Below are positions 1 through 7,940 of a DNA stretch of 64,000 nucleotides, one piece after another. Both the position numbers and the translations under genes were made by a program. The DNA is from Calothrix sp. PCC 7103. Lineage in GTDB: Bacteria; Cyanobacteriota; Cyanobacteriia; Cyanobacteriales; Nostocaceae. A model generated the notes under the pieces. That model was given only the letters and a program-made list of their open reading frames with translations, ran no database searches and was not told where the DNA came from. Every line of letters starts with the position of its first letter. Within the stretch, counting starts at the first letter, position 1. The stretch spans positions 4,871,595 to 4,935,594 of the forward strand of contig NZ_KB217478.1 in the NCBI RefSeq assembly GCF_000331305.1. The letters are read 5' to 3'.

Positions 1-346
1 CTTCTTGTATTATTTTGTTTGCAAGGCGATTTGTATAGGTTCTTTTCTTTCTTGCAAACTCAAGTTCTTCACTAAACGGTTTTTTACAAATTCTACATTT
101 AAATTGGCGCCGATTTATTTCTAAAAAAATTGGTTTCTCTCCAAAAGGTAAATCTTTAATAATATGACGATGGTTTTGATGTAGTTTATGACTCTCCGTA
201 CCACAAGATGGACATACACTATACAGCTTTATTGGCTCTGTTCGTAAAATTATTCCAATTTCGTTATAAATGCTGTGCGATATAACTTTTACTTCGTCTA
301 TATCCAGAATTTGTGATAAGATTTTTATATCTTTTTTATTAGTCAT
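1..346 (-). CDS. ISL3-family transposase, N-terminal part (cut by window edge)
   Basis: This minus-strand frame begins at an ATG and runs without a stop off the left edge, giving about 115 residues. Cys45 and Cys48 (CPSCG) and Cys84 and Cys87 (CRICKK) form the zinc-ribbon layout found at the N-terminus of ISL3-family transposases. The family's DDE catalytic domain would lie beyond the edge. The leader just upstream contains an imperfect inverted repeat (ACTGTAAATGTAC against GTACATACAGT). No terminal repeat could be fixed, so the element boundary is unknown. The call rests on the Cys pattern and overall composition. Confidence 0.75.
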   Translation of the reverse strand, partial: MTNKKDIKILSQILDIDEVKVISHSIYNEIGIILRTEPIKLYSVCPSCGTESHKLHQNHRHIIKDLPFGEKPIFLEINRRQFKCRICKKPFSEELEFARKKRTYTNRLANKIIQE

Positions 347-502
347 GACTGTAAATGTACCCTAAAATACAATGAACGTACATACAGTCAATAATAAATA
401 AGACTTACAAGTCAATCCTATCAAGCATTTTTGTAATATTTTTTACAATAAATTAATAATAGTTGACATCTTTATTTAACAATTTAGCATAACAACTACT
501 GA

Positions 503-1336
503 AGAACCATAAGAAATACAGACTTATTTTATCGTAAGCAGTATGTTGTTATAGTCGAGGGAGATGATGATCGACCATTCTGGAAGCTTTTTTTTCCAGA
601 AAATATTGATGGCTATAAACTTAAGCTTAAGGCTGTTGGTGGCAAAACTGTAGTTGATAAATATATACAGCAGATATTAAATTCAAACTCGGATGCACAC
701 TTTGCAGTTGCACTTGACAGCGATTATAAATTTATAATGGGCTGTTCAATTAATCACAACAGAATAGTAGAAACAAAAGCACATAGTATAGAAAACCTTA
801 TTTTATGTACCCTTAGTATTACACATGTGATCCAAAATCTTTCTAAGGATACTGACTATGAGCCAGAAATTGCTGAGTTATGGATAAAACATTACGATGA
901 AAAAATTTATCCTTTGATGATAGTAGATTATATTATCGAAAGGGACAAGATAGCCATAAAGTGTATGGGAGATAATTGTCAGCGTTTTTTTATAAACAAA
1001 AGTTCTGAACTAGATGAGAATGAAATTGCTAAATTTGTTGATTCTCTTAATATCTCGCCTTCCGAATTCTTATGTATCAAAGAAAAACTCAAATCTTATA
1101 GACCAAGTCTTCATTCAAGAGGACATTTTTTCTTCAGTGCAGTTATGCGATTTATCTCTTGTGAAGTTAAAAGGCTATGTAAAAAAACAGTTTCTATTTC
1201 AAATGAATCCTTATTTTCTAATTTTATAGCTTACTGTCAGCTTTGTTCAAAGGAAAATGAGTTACTTGAGGAGTTGTATGATGCTTCAAATGTAGCTGCT
1301 CAAGTATTAGTAAAACTTCTTAAGGAAAATAGTTAG
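503..1336 (+). pseudogene. DUF4435 TOPRIM-like protein, start codon lost
   Basis: The open frame gives 277 residues. The N-terminal part reads VVIVEGDDDRPFW, and a later ALDSDY follows; these are the Glu and Asp-x-Asp landmarks of TOPRIM-like DUF4435 proteins. DUF4435 is the fold of AriB, the effector of the PARIS phage-defence system. A TGA (500-502) closes the frame just upstream, and no ATG, GTG or TTG occurs in frame before ATG 737, which lies after both TOPRIM motifs. A neighbouring frame (489-509) would supply a plausible N-terminus if one base were gained or lost near 507-510. No AriA-type ATPase sits beside it. It is probably a broken gene; a start on an unusual codon cannot be excluded. 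Confidence 0.6.
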
Positions 1337-1338
1337 AT

Positions 1339-1500
1339 GTGTATGCGAGATTGACTAAAATGCATGTATCGGTAAATTTAGCGACTCTTGACGAGCGTAC
1401 AGACGACGTGTACGTCTTAGCAGGGCAAGAAATAGAAATTATAATTTACCCGGATGGGAATTGGATATTTATATGGGCAAGCCTAATTTCGCGACAATGA
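1339..1500 (+). CDS. DUF6888-like small protein
   Basis: This frame is missed if only ATG starts are used. It begins at GTG 1339, just after the preceding stop, with internal TTG 1351 and ATG 1360, and codes for about 53 residues. The core VYVLAGQEIEIIIYPDGNW resembles small cyanobacterial DUF6888 proteins, which are usually encoded directly before DUF6887 proteins, as here. Its end overlaps the start of the next gene by 28 bases, which suggests translational coupling. The N-terminus is a little shorter than usual and may have been trimmed when it was joined to the DUF4435 remnant. Function is unknown. Confidence 0.55.
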   Translation: MYARLTKMHVSVNLATLDERTDDVYVLAGQEIEIIIYPDGNWIFIWASLISRQ

Positions 1501-1685
1501 CCCGCTCCGAATTTCGTCAATATATTCTTGAGCATAGGGAAGATGACGAAGCTGTTTCGATTTACTTGGAAAAATTTCGTCCCTTAAACCCTAAAGTATA
1601 CCCGGCGCCAAAAACTTTAGCGGATTTAGATAATTTCCCAGAGCTACATCGCCAGCACTTAGAACAGCGCGATAAGGAAGCTTAA
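1473..1685 (+). CDS. DUF6887-like small protein
   Basis: Seventy residues beginning MGKPNFATMTRSEFRQYIL and continuing LEHREDDEAV, the hallmark of small cyanobacterial DUF6887 proteins. The ATG at 1473 was preferred to the one at 1461 because family members start with M-x-KPNF. The gene overlaps the 3' end of the DUF6888-like gene, the usual partner arrangement, so the two are probably co-translated. Function is not known; a role as a small accessory pair is only inference. Confidence 0.7.
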   Translation: MGKPNFATMTRSEFRQYILEHREDDEAVSIYLEKFRPLNPKVYPAPKTLADLDNFPELHRQHLEQRDKEA

Positions 1686-1801
1686 CTATTAAAACCCTGT
1701 TTACTATTCCAATGTTAAAGCTTGTGTGTGTTGGAGCTTTCGATTTCTCCAATGTTCATCCTTGCTAGATTCTGCCTGAAAAATTACATACTCTCGCATT
1801 A

Positions 1802-2011
1802 CTATTCGTCTTTCTCGTAAAATGGTTTGGGAAATTCAGTTTTGCCGCGAAATACGCAGTCAAGTTCAAACACTTGATGAGGTTGCGCTTGTTGCGCTTG
1901 CGTTGGTTTGGTATGTGTATCTCTAATTTTAGCAGTAGAAAAACGGCGCCGAACTTTTTCGTATATGGCTAGAGCGCCAGTCCAGTAGAAGTAGTTGACA
2001 TAAAAGTCTGA
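1802..2011 (-). pseudogene. Remnant of an unidentified protein-coding gene
   Basis: An open minus-strand frame of 69 codons has coding-like composition (GALAIYEKVRRRFSTAKIRD, later FELDCVFRGKTEF) and ends in TAG. It has no start codon: a TAA lies immediately upstream. Its first part runs through the left arm of the inverted-repeat element beginning at 1967, as if that element had cut off the gene's 5' end. I do not recognise the family. Confidence 0.35.
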
Positions 2012-2153
2012 TTATGAGTACCGTTAAAATCGGACATTAAGGCGCCTCGGTATTGATGCGAAGGCTAAATAATTTAATCTAAAATAAGCGTTTTGCCCCT
2101 ACGCATAAATTTACGCTTCCGTCAATATATATTACTGGACCGGCGCTCTAGCC
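1967..2153. repeat. Short inverted-repeat element (MITE-like)
   Basis: A 21-base arm GGCTAGAGCGCCAGTCCAGTA (1967-1987) is matched in inverted orientation at 2133-2153 with one mismatch. The 187-bp unit carries no gene of its own. Its right arm contains the CTCTAGC that was duplicated when the adjacent IS inserted, so the IS landed inside this element's end. Whether a transposase moves it, or which family, is unknown. Confidence 0.6.
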
Positions 2154-2214
2154 TAGGCTGTTTACTTTGTGGGAAAATGGCTAAAAAAAGTTCATACAGT
2201 TTTTGTGTCATTTT

Positions 2215-3516
2215 TTAGCTCGAAAATACGATTCTTCGTTGTGAGAGCATGGACTGACCAAAGACTTGTGATGACCATGCTTCCAAATCAAGGTATCGGA
2301 TAGTTTCTAACGCTTCCTTAACTACAGAAGTTGTTAAGTTCATAGTACATAAACAAATACTTAAGACTGTCTGTCCTATTTGTTGAATAGGAGACCTAGA
2401 AGAAAACTGTTTATATTTACCAAAAAGTGATTCAATTACATCAGAAGTAGCTAAAAAAGTAGTTAATGGAGGAATTTTAGAACTTTCGTTAAGAAGATAA
2501 TCAAGTATTTTTTGTTTGAAATCAGAATTGACATTAAAATTTAAGCAAGACATAAGAAATTCAAAGTTAGTTAAAGACTGTTGATTAATTCCATTAGTTT
2601 TAAGATAAGTTTCTAATGCTCTAGTCATTTCAACCATTTCATCCCACATTATAATGTCATCCTCATACTCTGCTAACCATCCAAACTTATCATCTAATTT
2701 TTGCTTCAATAATTTTAGTTCAATATTTGGTTTTAAACTCGAAATAACATCAATTGAAGCGGCACCCATTTTTTGTGCCCAATTAATTAGTTTTTCTACG
2801 TTAAAGAATCGGCATTGAGAGCGTTGAGATGGAGGTGAAAGAAAAGATAAATCTGTTTGTTGAACCTGATTTCTAGTCTGATTACAACGTTCAACAAAGG
2901 CTTGATATTTCTGTGATGTCCCTAACTCGTGTTGAAGAATTAAAGCCATCCCATGAGTTACATCATAGGTATAAATTATGGAAGGATATTTTTGATTATA
3001 TAGTTTAATTCCTTTTTCAAGATCGCTACCGTGATCTGCTATAATCTGAATTGGACAACCAACTGTATATGTTAATTTACTAAGTTTTTCCTCAATTAAT
3101 TCCCCTCTAGTAGATTCCATCATTTCTAACATCAAAACTTCAACATCTTGATGTTCTAAACCTCGCCCCGAAGGAAAAACATGCTCGGATAAATATTGTT
3201 GAGTTACGCCTAACACTAACAAACATTTTTGTTTACCTAATTGCGTTGTCAAATCAATAATAAAAATCCAATCATCACGATGCTCTTTTTCTCTTTGAAG
3301 CTCATATAAACCAACCCGCCCTAGCCAATTTCTTATACTACTAAAACTTGGAATAGAAGTTTCCTCATCAGAGGCGCCCAATCTAAAATTTTTTTCAACA
3401 GCCCTTATCGTGTTCCCTGAAATAATAACTTGTTGTACTGCTAATTGTACTGTTTCAACGTAATAGTGATGTCCAACTGCAACCGTGCCGTCTATTGGTT
3501 CTGAAAATTCTTCCCC
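2215..3516 (-). CDS. Transposase catalytic frame (orfB), DDE type
   Basis: About 433 residues if entered at the slippery tract, giving a predicted fusion of about 507 residues with orfA; alone, a TTG at 3381 could start 388 residues. Likely catalytic acidics lie in FIIDLTTQLG, IIADHGSDL and VIESLFGKYK, a D-D-E arrangement. The segment between slip site and TTG (VETVQLAVQQVVISGNTIRA) looks like part of a helix-turn-helix, supporting entry by frameshift. The terminal repeats and target duplication of the element are intact, so the IS may still be mobile. The family is not assigned. Confidence 0.75.
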   Translation of the reverse strand, partial: GEEFSEPIDGTVAVGHHYYVETVQLAVQQVIISGNTIRAVEKNFRLGASDEETSIPSFSSIRNWLGRVGLYELQREKEHRDDWIFIIDLTTQLGKQKCLLVLGVTQQYLSEHVFPSGRGLEHQDVEVLMLEMMESTRGELIEEKLSKLTYTVGCPIQIIADHGSDLEKGIKLYNQKYPSIIYTYDVTHGMALILQHELGTSQKYQAFVERCNQTRNQVQQTDLSFLSPPSQRSQCRFFNVEKLINWAQKMGAASIDVISSLKPNIELKLLKQKLDDKFGWLAEYEDDIIMWDEMVEMTRALETYLKTNGINQQSLTNFEFLMSCLNFNVNSDFKQKILDYLLNESSKIPPLTTFLATSDVIESLFGKYKQFSSRSPIQQIGQTVLSICLCTMNLTTSVVKEALETIRYLDLEAWSSQVFGQSMLSQRRIVFSS

Positions 3517-3737
3517 TTTTTTTCCCCTTCCGTAATTTCCTTACGGAGGAGGCGTAGTTCTTTCTCTGCTGTCATCGCACGCTGTTTCCAATTTTCTCGT
3601 GAGGCAGTTAAATCTCGAATTTTTATCCCTAAAGCTCTCAGTTCTTTGTGCCTCAGAAGTGCTATTTCTTTCCAGTTATCTCTGCTTTTTTTAAACAGAC
3701 GTACTAAGCGTTTTGATTGGCTCTTATATTCCTTCAT
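3492..3737 (-). CDS. Transposase upstream frame (orfA), coiled-coil N-terminus
   Basis: Eighty-one residues, highly charged, with helical repeats (RLVRLFKKSRDNWKEIALL; SRENWKQRAMTAEKELRLL) typical of a coiled-coil N-terminal segment. It ends at TAG soon after a slippery A-AAA-AAG tract (3516-3522, minus strand) that leads into the -1 frame carrying the catalytic domain. Related cyanobacterial transposases, as I recall them, carry both parts in one frame. This ORF is therefore either the short product of programmed frameshifting or the front half of a gene broken by a one-base slip in the A7 run. Confidence 0.7.
   Translation of the reverse strand: MKEYKSQSKRLVRLFKKSRDNWKEIALLRHKELRALGIKIRDLTASRENWKQRAMTAEKELRLLRKEITEGEKKGKNFQNQ
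3516..3522 (-). promoter_or_regulatory. Slippery heptamer for -1 ribosomal frameshifting
   Basis: On the minus strand orfA reads GAA AAA AAG GGG, which contains the heptamer A-AAA-AAG in the correct zero-frame phase. OrfB is exactly in the -1 frame. This is the classic signal used by IS3-type elements and dnaX. I did not establish a downstream stem-loop or an upstream Shine-Dalgarno stimulator. Confidence 0.6.
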
Positions 3738-4033
3738 TCGCAGTCAACCCCCATTTAGCACTTTTAGACGTATAATATGTATGAATAAATATCATCCCTA
3801 GGCGCCCAAAGTCAACAGCCTAGCTCTAGCCCCCCTTTGCCGTCGGGTCACATACATATATAAGATGAGCAAAAATTTTGTGTGAGAAGGAAGCAAGATT
3901 GGTTTTTGAAAAAAGTTTGGGAGCATCGCGCTTGTAAACTGCATAAACTGAATCAGCCAGACATATCAACTGGTAGGAGCAAGAAAAACAAAAATTGCTC
4001 TTCAAAAAATCAACTACCTACCAGGAGAATTAA

Positions 4034-4390
4034 ATGAATTTTTTACGTTCTAAATCTTGCCATTTTGTTTTTTTTATGAGCTTGGCTGTAGCAAGTTCAA
4101 TTACTAGCACTGTTGCTAGGGCAGAGTCAAATCCATTTATTCAGAAAAATACCGTCAATCAACCTATTATTCAGAAAATTAATAATCCGGTTATTCGGGA
4201 TAAAATTGATGTACTGACTCCCGGAAAAATAAATGGCGCCGACCCATTTAAAGAAGGATTTGCTGACTTCAAAGAAAAACCAGGTTTTGCTGACTTTACT
4301 AAACCTGTTGACCGTACAACTATTACAAATCCAGCTATTATACAGCGTCCATCCGCAGTTGATACATTCAAACAAATTCAAAATCGTTAA
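4034..4390 (+). CDS. Exported small protein, candidate radical-SAM substrate
   Basis: The product has 118 residues and a strong site CAGGAG eight bases before the ATG. Residues 1-30 form a Sec-type signal peptide ending VARA. The mature part has no cysteine after the signal and is repetitive: NP-[FVA]-I motifs at about 33, 51 and 99, and two copies of GFADF (75-79 and 84-88) within FKEGFADFKEKPGFADFTKP. The next gene downstream is a radical-SAM/SPASM-like enzyme. Known cyclophane-forming systems act on aromatic-X-Asp/Asn/Arg triplets, and FAD would fit. The precursor role is inference; it could simply be a secreted protein of unknown function. Confidence 0.6.
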   Translation: MNFLRSKSCHFVFFMSLAVASSITSTVARAESNPFIQKNTVNQPIIQKINNPVIRDKIDVLTPGKINGADPFKEGFADFKEKPGFADFTKPVDRTTITNPAIIQRPSAVDTFKQIQNR

Positions 4391-4419
4391 ATTTGAATAA
4401 TTGGTAAAAACATCCATAT

Positions 4420-4463
4420 GTAGAGACGCGATTAATGGCGTCTCCGATATATCGCGTCTCTAC
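4420..4463. repeat. Dispersed hairpin GTAGAGACGCGAT...ATCGCGTCTCTAC
   Basis: Thirteen-base arms pair exactly around an 18-base loop in the spacer between the small exported protein and the radical-SAM gene. Related copies lie at 16030, 24828 and 29584, so this is a dispersed repeat. In this position it could fold in the mRNA and lower expression of the enzyme relative to the substrate-like gene. Confidence 0.8.
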
Positions 4464-4491
4464 AACACACAAATTTTGATAGGTAATTATC

Positions 4492-5676
4492 ATGACACAG
4501 GAAACAAAAAAAGTTCAATTTGTTGTCAAAACATCGAAGCATTGTAACCTACGCTGTCGCTACTGCTATGAATACGCAGAACTAGCTAACAAAAATGCAA
4601 TTACGTTAGCTCAAATTCAACAAATGTTTACTAATATTGCTAGTTATTATCAACAACTAGACTTGAATATCGAAATTGAATTTGTCTGGCATGGTGGAGA
4701 ACCATTACTACAAAAACCTGATTTTTACTGGCAAGCTTTTGATTTACAAAAACAAATATTTAAATCGGAAAATATTTACGTCAGAAATGGCGTACAAACA
4801 AACCTAACATTATTAGATTCGCAACGCTTAAAACTTTTAAAAGAAGGATTTGATGGTGTAGGAGTTTCAATAGATTTATTTGGAGGGTTGCGAGTTTATC
4901 AAACAGGTATTGAATCTCAAAATAAAGTTTTAGAAAATATCGATAAGCTTACAGGCGCCAATATTGATTTTGGTTGTATCAGCGTCCTCACTAAGCAGAA
5001 TCTAGATTTTATTCCGGAGATATACAATTTTTATCGACAGATGAACCTATCCGCAAGAATATTACCTTTATTCAAAGGCTCATTTGAAAATCAACACCAA
5101 GGTTTTGAGATTACTGCATACGAAGTCTTAGAAGCATATAAAAAACTTGTAGATTTATGGTTAGCAGATGAAAAATTTGTTTGGATATCGCCAATTTATG
5201 AAGCAATTAAACAGGTAGTTTATCATCACACACCCAATGCACCAACAAGTTTCTATGATAAACGAGAATGGGAATCAATATATATCGTTGATGTTGATGG
5301 AGAAGTCTACAGCTATGCAGATGCTTACGTAATTACCCACTCTCACGGCAACATATTTAATCAACCTCTGAGTGCATTAATAAATAGTGAGCAGCATCAA
5401 AAAGTGGTTGAAGAAGCAGAAGAGAGAATTCAAAAAACTTGTAGCAAATGTAAATTTTACGGCAGTTGTAGCGGTTATCCAGTTGCCGAAGGAAATAGAC
5501 AATATAATGAAATTAATCTAGACGGTTCAATTAATTGTATTGTTGATAAAGGAATTAGGCAATATATTGAATATCGTCTATTTGAAATGGGAATTATTGA
5601 TTTAGAGACAGGATATATCAAATTAGATAAGTTTAATCCCAATCACCAAAGTTCACCTAGTTTAGCCTATGTTTAA
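4492..5676 (+). CDS. Radical SAM/SPASM-type peptide-modifying enzyme
   Basis: The protein has 394 residues. Cys18, Cys22 and Cys25 (KHCNLRCRYCYEY) form the CxxxCxxC site for the SAM-binding 4Fe-4S cluster; a GGEP-type motif follows (WHGGEPLL). The C-terminal Cys cluster KTCSKCKFYGSCSGYPVAEG plus a later Cys matches a SPASM/twitch auxiliary-cluster domain, typical of enzymes acting on ribosomal peptides or sulfatases. The gene sits about 100 bp behind the repetitive exported protein, its best candidate substrate. No protease or transporter gene is adjacent. An anaerobic sulfatase-maturase role is an alternative but no sulfatase is seen. Confidence 0.8.
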   Translation: MTQETKKVQFVVKTSKHCNLRCRYCYEYAELANKNAITLAQIQQMFTNIASYYQQLDLNIEIEFVWHGGEPLLQKPDFYWQAFDLQKQIFKSENIYVRNGVQTNLTLLDSQRLKLLKEGFDGVGVSIDLFGGLRVYQTGIESQNKVLENIDKLTGANIDFGCISVLTKQNLDFIPEIYNFYRQMNLSARILPLFKGSFENQHQGFEITAYEVLEAYKKLVDLWLADEKFVWISPIYEAIKQVVYHHTPNAPTSFYDKREWESIYIVDVDGEVYSYADAYVITHSHGNIFNQPLSALINSEQHQKVVEEAEERIQKTCSKCKFYGSCSGYPVAEGNRQYNEINLDGSINCIVDKGIRQYIEYRLFEMGIIDLETGYIKLDKFNPNHQSSPSLAYV

Positions 5677-6164
5677 ATTCCAAATTAAAAAATGTTTCAA
5701 AATCTCTTGTGGGGTGGGCATCCTTGCCCGCCCTTTTATCTATGGAAGAAGGCTTGCGATACCTATCCCACAAGATACATTTTAAACGGAACTTTTCATA
5801 GTTTATATGTACTAAATAGCCCTTTAACCCTTGCTAGGTAAAGAATCTAGCTTTTAAAGTTGCTAAATGTGTACCCATGTAAGCAAAATGATTATTTGGA
5901 TACCTATGGTAGAATAAAAATTGGGGTTCAACGCTTCAAACTCGCTTCGCACGACCCTTTGACAATTTGTACCCAGTGAGAGCGAATCAAAAAACGTTGA
6001 AAGTCGCTCTGGATAACAGTTAGGTCTTTTTGCTAGGGGGGAAGTTCAGTTTAAATAAATGTTAGAAACTAATGTACTGGCGCGATTTGTGGGGGAAGTA
6101 CCATTTGAACTCAAATGTGGTCAGCGACTGCCAGACGAAGTTCTTACTCAAGTACAAGAAAAAT
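5677..6164. other. Intergenic region with one dispersed hairpin
   Basis: This is the spacer between the radical-SAM gene and the convergent kinase. It contains the hairpin GGGTGGGCATCC...GCCCGCCC at about 5711-5733, another member of a family seen at 10459, 14673, 14710 and 57138; here it may also end transcription of the radical-SAM gene. The rest, including pentameric-looking text around 5930-6010, shows no supported gene. Confidence 0.5.
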
Positions 6165-7940
6165 TTAAAACTTTCCCGTTCGTCCTGTTAGGCTGGCAAT
6201 TACCGTTGCTAACTCCTCTGGTTCTACGGGTTTTGGAAGATGCATCTGAAAACCTGCTAATAGAGCCTGCCTGCGATCTTCGCTCTTTGCATAGGCCGTT
6301 AGTGCAATGGCTGGCATCCAACCACCACGCTGTGCTTCAAGTTGCCGCAGTTTCCGAATTAGTGAGTAACCATCCTCATTCGGCATCCCAATATCACTTA
6401 CTAAAACATCTAAGCTTTGATTTGTGGCGTTTTCGATGATTTTCAATGCCTCACTAACAGAGGCAGTGGGAATAACTTGAGCGCCATAGCCTTGTAGAAT
6501 TGTACTTAGTAATTCCAGCGAATCTACCTCGTCCTCTACAATTAATATTTGTAAGCCTTCTAAGCTAGGCGCCGCATCAGTCTTATTATCAGCAAGGGGG
6601 ATCAAGTCTAATGCCTCTGGCTCACTCGGTGTTTCGTGGGTAATCATGACGGGCAACTTTATAGTAAAGGTTGCCCCCTGTCCTATTCCTGGACTTGCCA
6701 CGCTTACTGTGCCACCATGTAATTCAACTAGTTGACGAACAATTGCTAACCCCAAACCTAGTCCACCATAACTTCGGGTGGTGGTACTGTCGTGTTGGCG
6801 GAAGCGATCAAACACATAAGGTAGAAAATCCGGGCTAATGCCAACTCCTGTATCGCTAACTATAATTTCGACATGAGAATTGACGCACTCCAAGCGAATT
6901 TCTACTTGCCCTCCTTGAGGCGTAAATTTAATAGCGTTTGAAAACAGGTTCCAAATAACTTGCTGTAAGCGGTCGGCATCTCCAGATATGTGATTATTTA
7001 AAGAATCCAAGATGCTTTTAATGCGAATTGACTTTGCCTCAGCTGCTAACCGCACAGACTCAATTGCTGCCTCAATTATTGTAACTAAATTTACTGGTTG
7101 GACTTGCAAACGTAGCTTGCCTGTTATAATTCGAGAAATATCCAGAATGTCTTCGATAATCTTAGCTTGGGATTGAGCGTTACGCTCGATCGTCTCCAAA
7201 GCATGCATTGCTCTATCCTGACTCAGATGTTGTCTCCGTAAGATTTGCGACCACCCCAAGATGGCATTGAGCGGTGTTCTCAATTCATGAGAGAGAACCG
7301 AGAGAAACTCGTCTTTCGCGCGATTAGCTGCCTCAGCCTCCGCTCGGACGACTTGTTCGCGGATTAAAAATTCATCTTTAGCGCGATTGGACGCTTCCAA
7401 TTGTGCTGTGCGTTGCTGCACCCGTTGTTCCAATTCCAAATTAATCGATTGGATGCGGTTTCGGCTATCTTCCAATTCCTGGTTTGTGATAGCTAGCTGG
7501 GCTGGACTTGGTGCATCTAGAGCGATTGGAATTAACGGAATCAATAAAAAGGTGAACGCATAGGATGACCATAGGGCATTAAAGGCTTTCAGCAGCCCTG
7601 AAAACCAGTAAATGGGATACCAGAGCGTAACAACTCCCATTAAATGGGTGCTACCACACAGGGCAAAGACAAAAAAGTACCCAGTGAAGAGCGTGACAGT
7701 GTTGGCTGGAAGGTCTTTGCGCTCATTTCTAAAGTAAACAATTGCGATGGCGACCGAGTAATAAGCTATCGCGGTCAATGCATCTGAAGCCAAATGTAGC
7801 CAGACTAAACCGGGCTTCCAGAGGTAACAATGCCCGTGGGGAATAAAGGCAGTTGAAAGGAAGTTGCTGAGTAAGTCAGGCATATTTTTCTGATTTTCGG
7901 CTGTTGGATGTTGGTTGCACTTTTGTACTAGCTTCAACAA
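6165..7940 (-). CDS. Ethylene-receptor-like hybrid histidine kinase
   Basis: The product has 591 residues; the start may be the internal Met20 (7883). Residues about 45-140 form an ETR1-like membrane domain: LVWLHLASDALTAIAYYS with Asp53, then FVFALCGSTHL with Cys95 and His99. ETR1 uses a Cys and a His in the same spacing to bind the copper ion that senses ethylene. A coiled coil (about 150-210, with NRAKDEFL repeated) leads to HisKA with His218 (SHELRTPLN), a HATPase domain (GLGLGLAIVRQLVELHGG) and a C-terminal receiver with phospho-Asp in VSDIGMPNEDG. Synechocystis Slr1212 is a related cyanobacterial ethylene receptor. The output partner is not evident nearby. Confidence 0.85.
   Translation of the reverse strand: MLKLVQKCNQHPTAENQKNMPDLLSNFLSTAFIPHGHCYLWKPGLVWLHLASDALTAIAYYSVAIAIVYFRNERKDLPANTVTLFTGYFFVFALCGSTHLMGVVTLWYPIYWFSGLLKAFNALWSSYAFTFLLIPLIPIALDAPSPAQLAITNQELEDSRNRIQSINLELEQRVQQRTAQLEASNRAKDEFLIREQVVRAEAEAANRAKDEFLSVLSHELRTPLNAILGWSQILRRQHLSQDRAMHALETIERNAQSQAKIIEDILDISRIITGKLRLQVQPVNLVTIIEAAIESVRLAAEAKSIRIKSILDSLNNHISGDADRLQQVIWNLFSNAIKFTPQGGQVEIRLECVNSHVEIIVSDTGVGISPDFLPYVFDRFRQHDSTTTRSYGGLGLGLAIVRQLVELHGGTVSVASPGIGQGATFTIKLPVMITHETPSEPEALDLIPLADNKTDAAPSLEGLQILIVEDEVDSLELLSTILQGYGAQVIPTASVSEALKIIENATNQSLDVLVSDIGMPNEDGYSLIRKLRQLEAQRGGWMPAIALTAYAKSEDRRQALLAGFQMHLPKPVEPEELATVIASLTGRTGKF

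Larger units (their letters stand above)
2153..3823 (-). mobile_element. Complete insertion sequence with TIRs and 7-bp target duplication
   Basis: The left end CTAGGCTGTTTACTTTG (2153 onward) and the right end, read inward on the minus strand from 3823 as CTAGGCTGTTGACTTTG, match at 16 of 17 positions. The element is flanked by the 7-bp direct repeat CTCTAGC at 2146-2152 and 3824-3830, the footprint of transposition. It is 1,671 bp long and carries orfA and orfB on the minus strand, joined by a frameshift signal. I cannot assign an IS family from the sequence alone. Confidence 0.85.

Noticed and set aside
4127-4417. Minus-strand frame antisense to the exported repetitive protein
   Set aside because: The plus-strand gene has a signal peptide and ribosome-binding site; the antisense frame lacks both.
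6059-6439. 126-codon plus-strand frame overlapping the end of the hybrid kinase
   Set aside because: Most of it is antisense to the well-supported receiver domain, and the short unshared start shows no family similarity or good ribosome-binding site.
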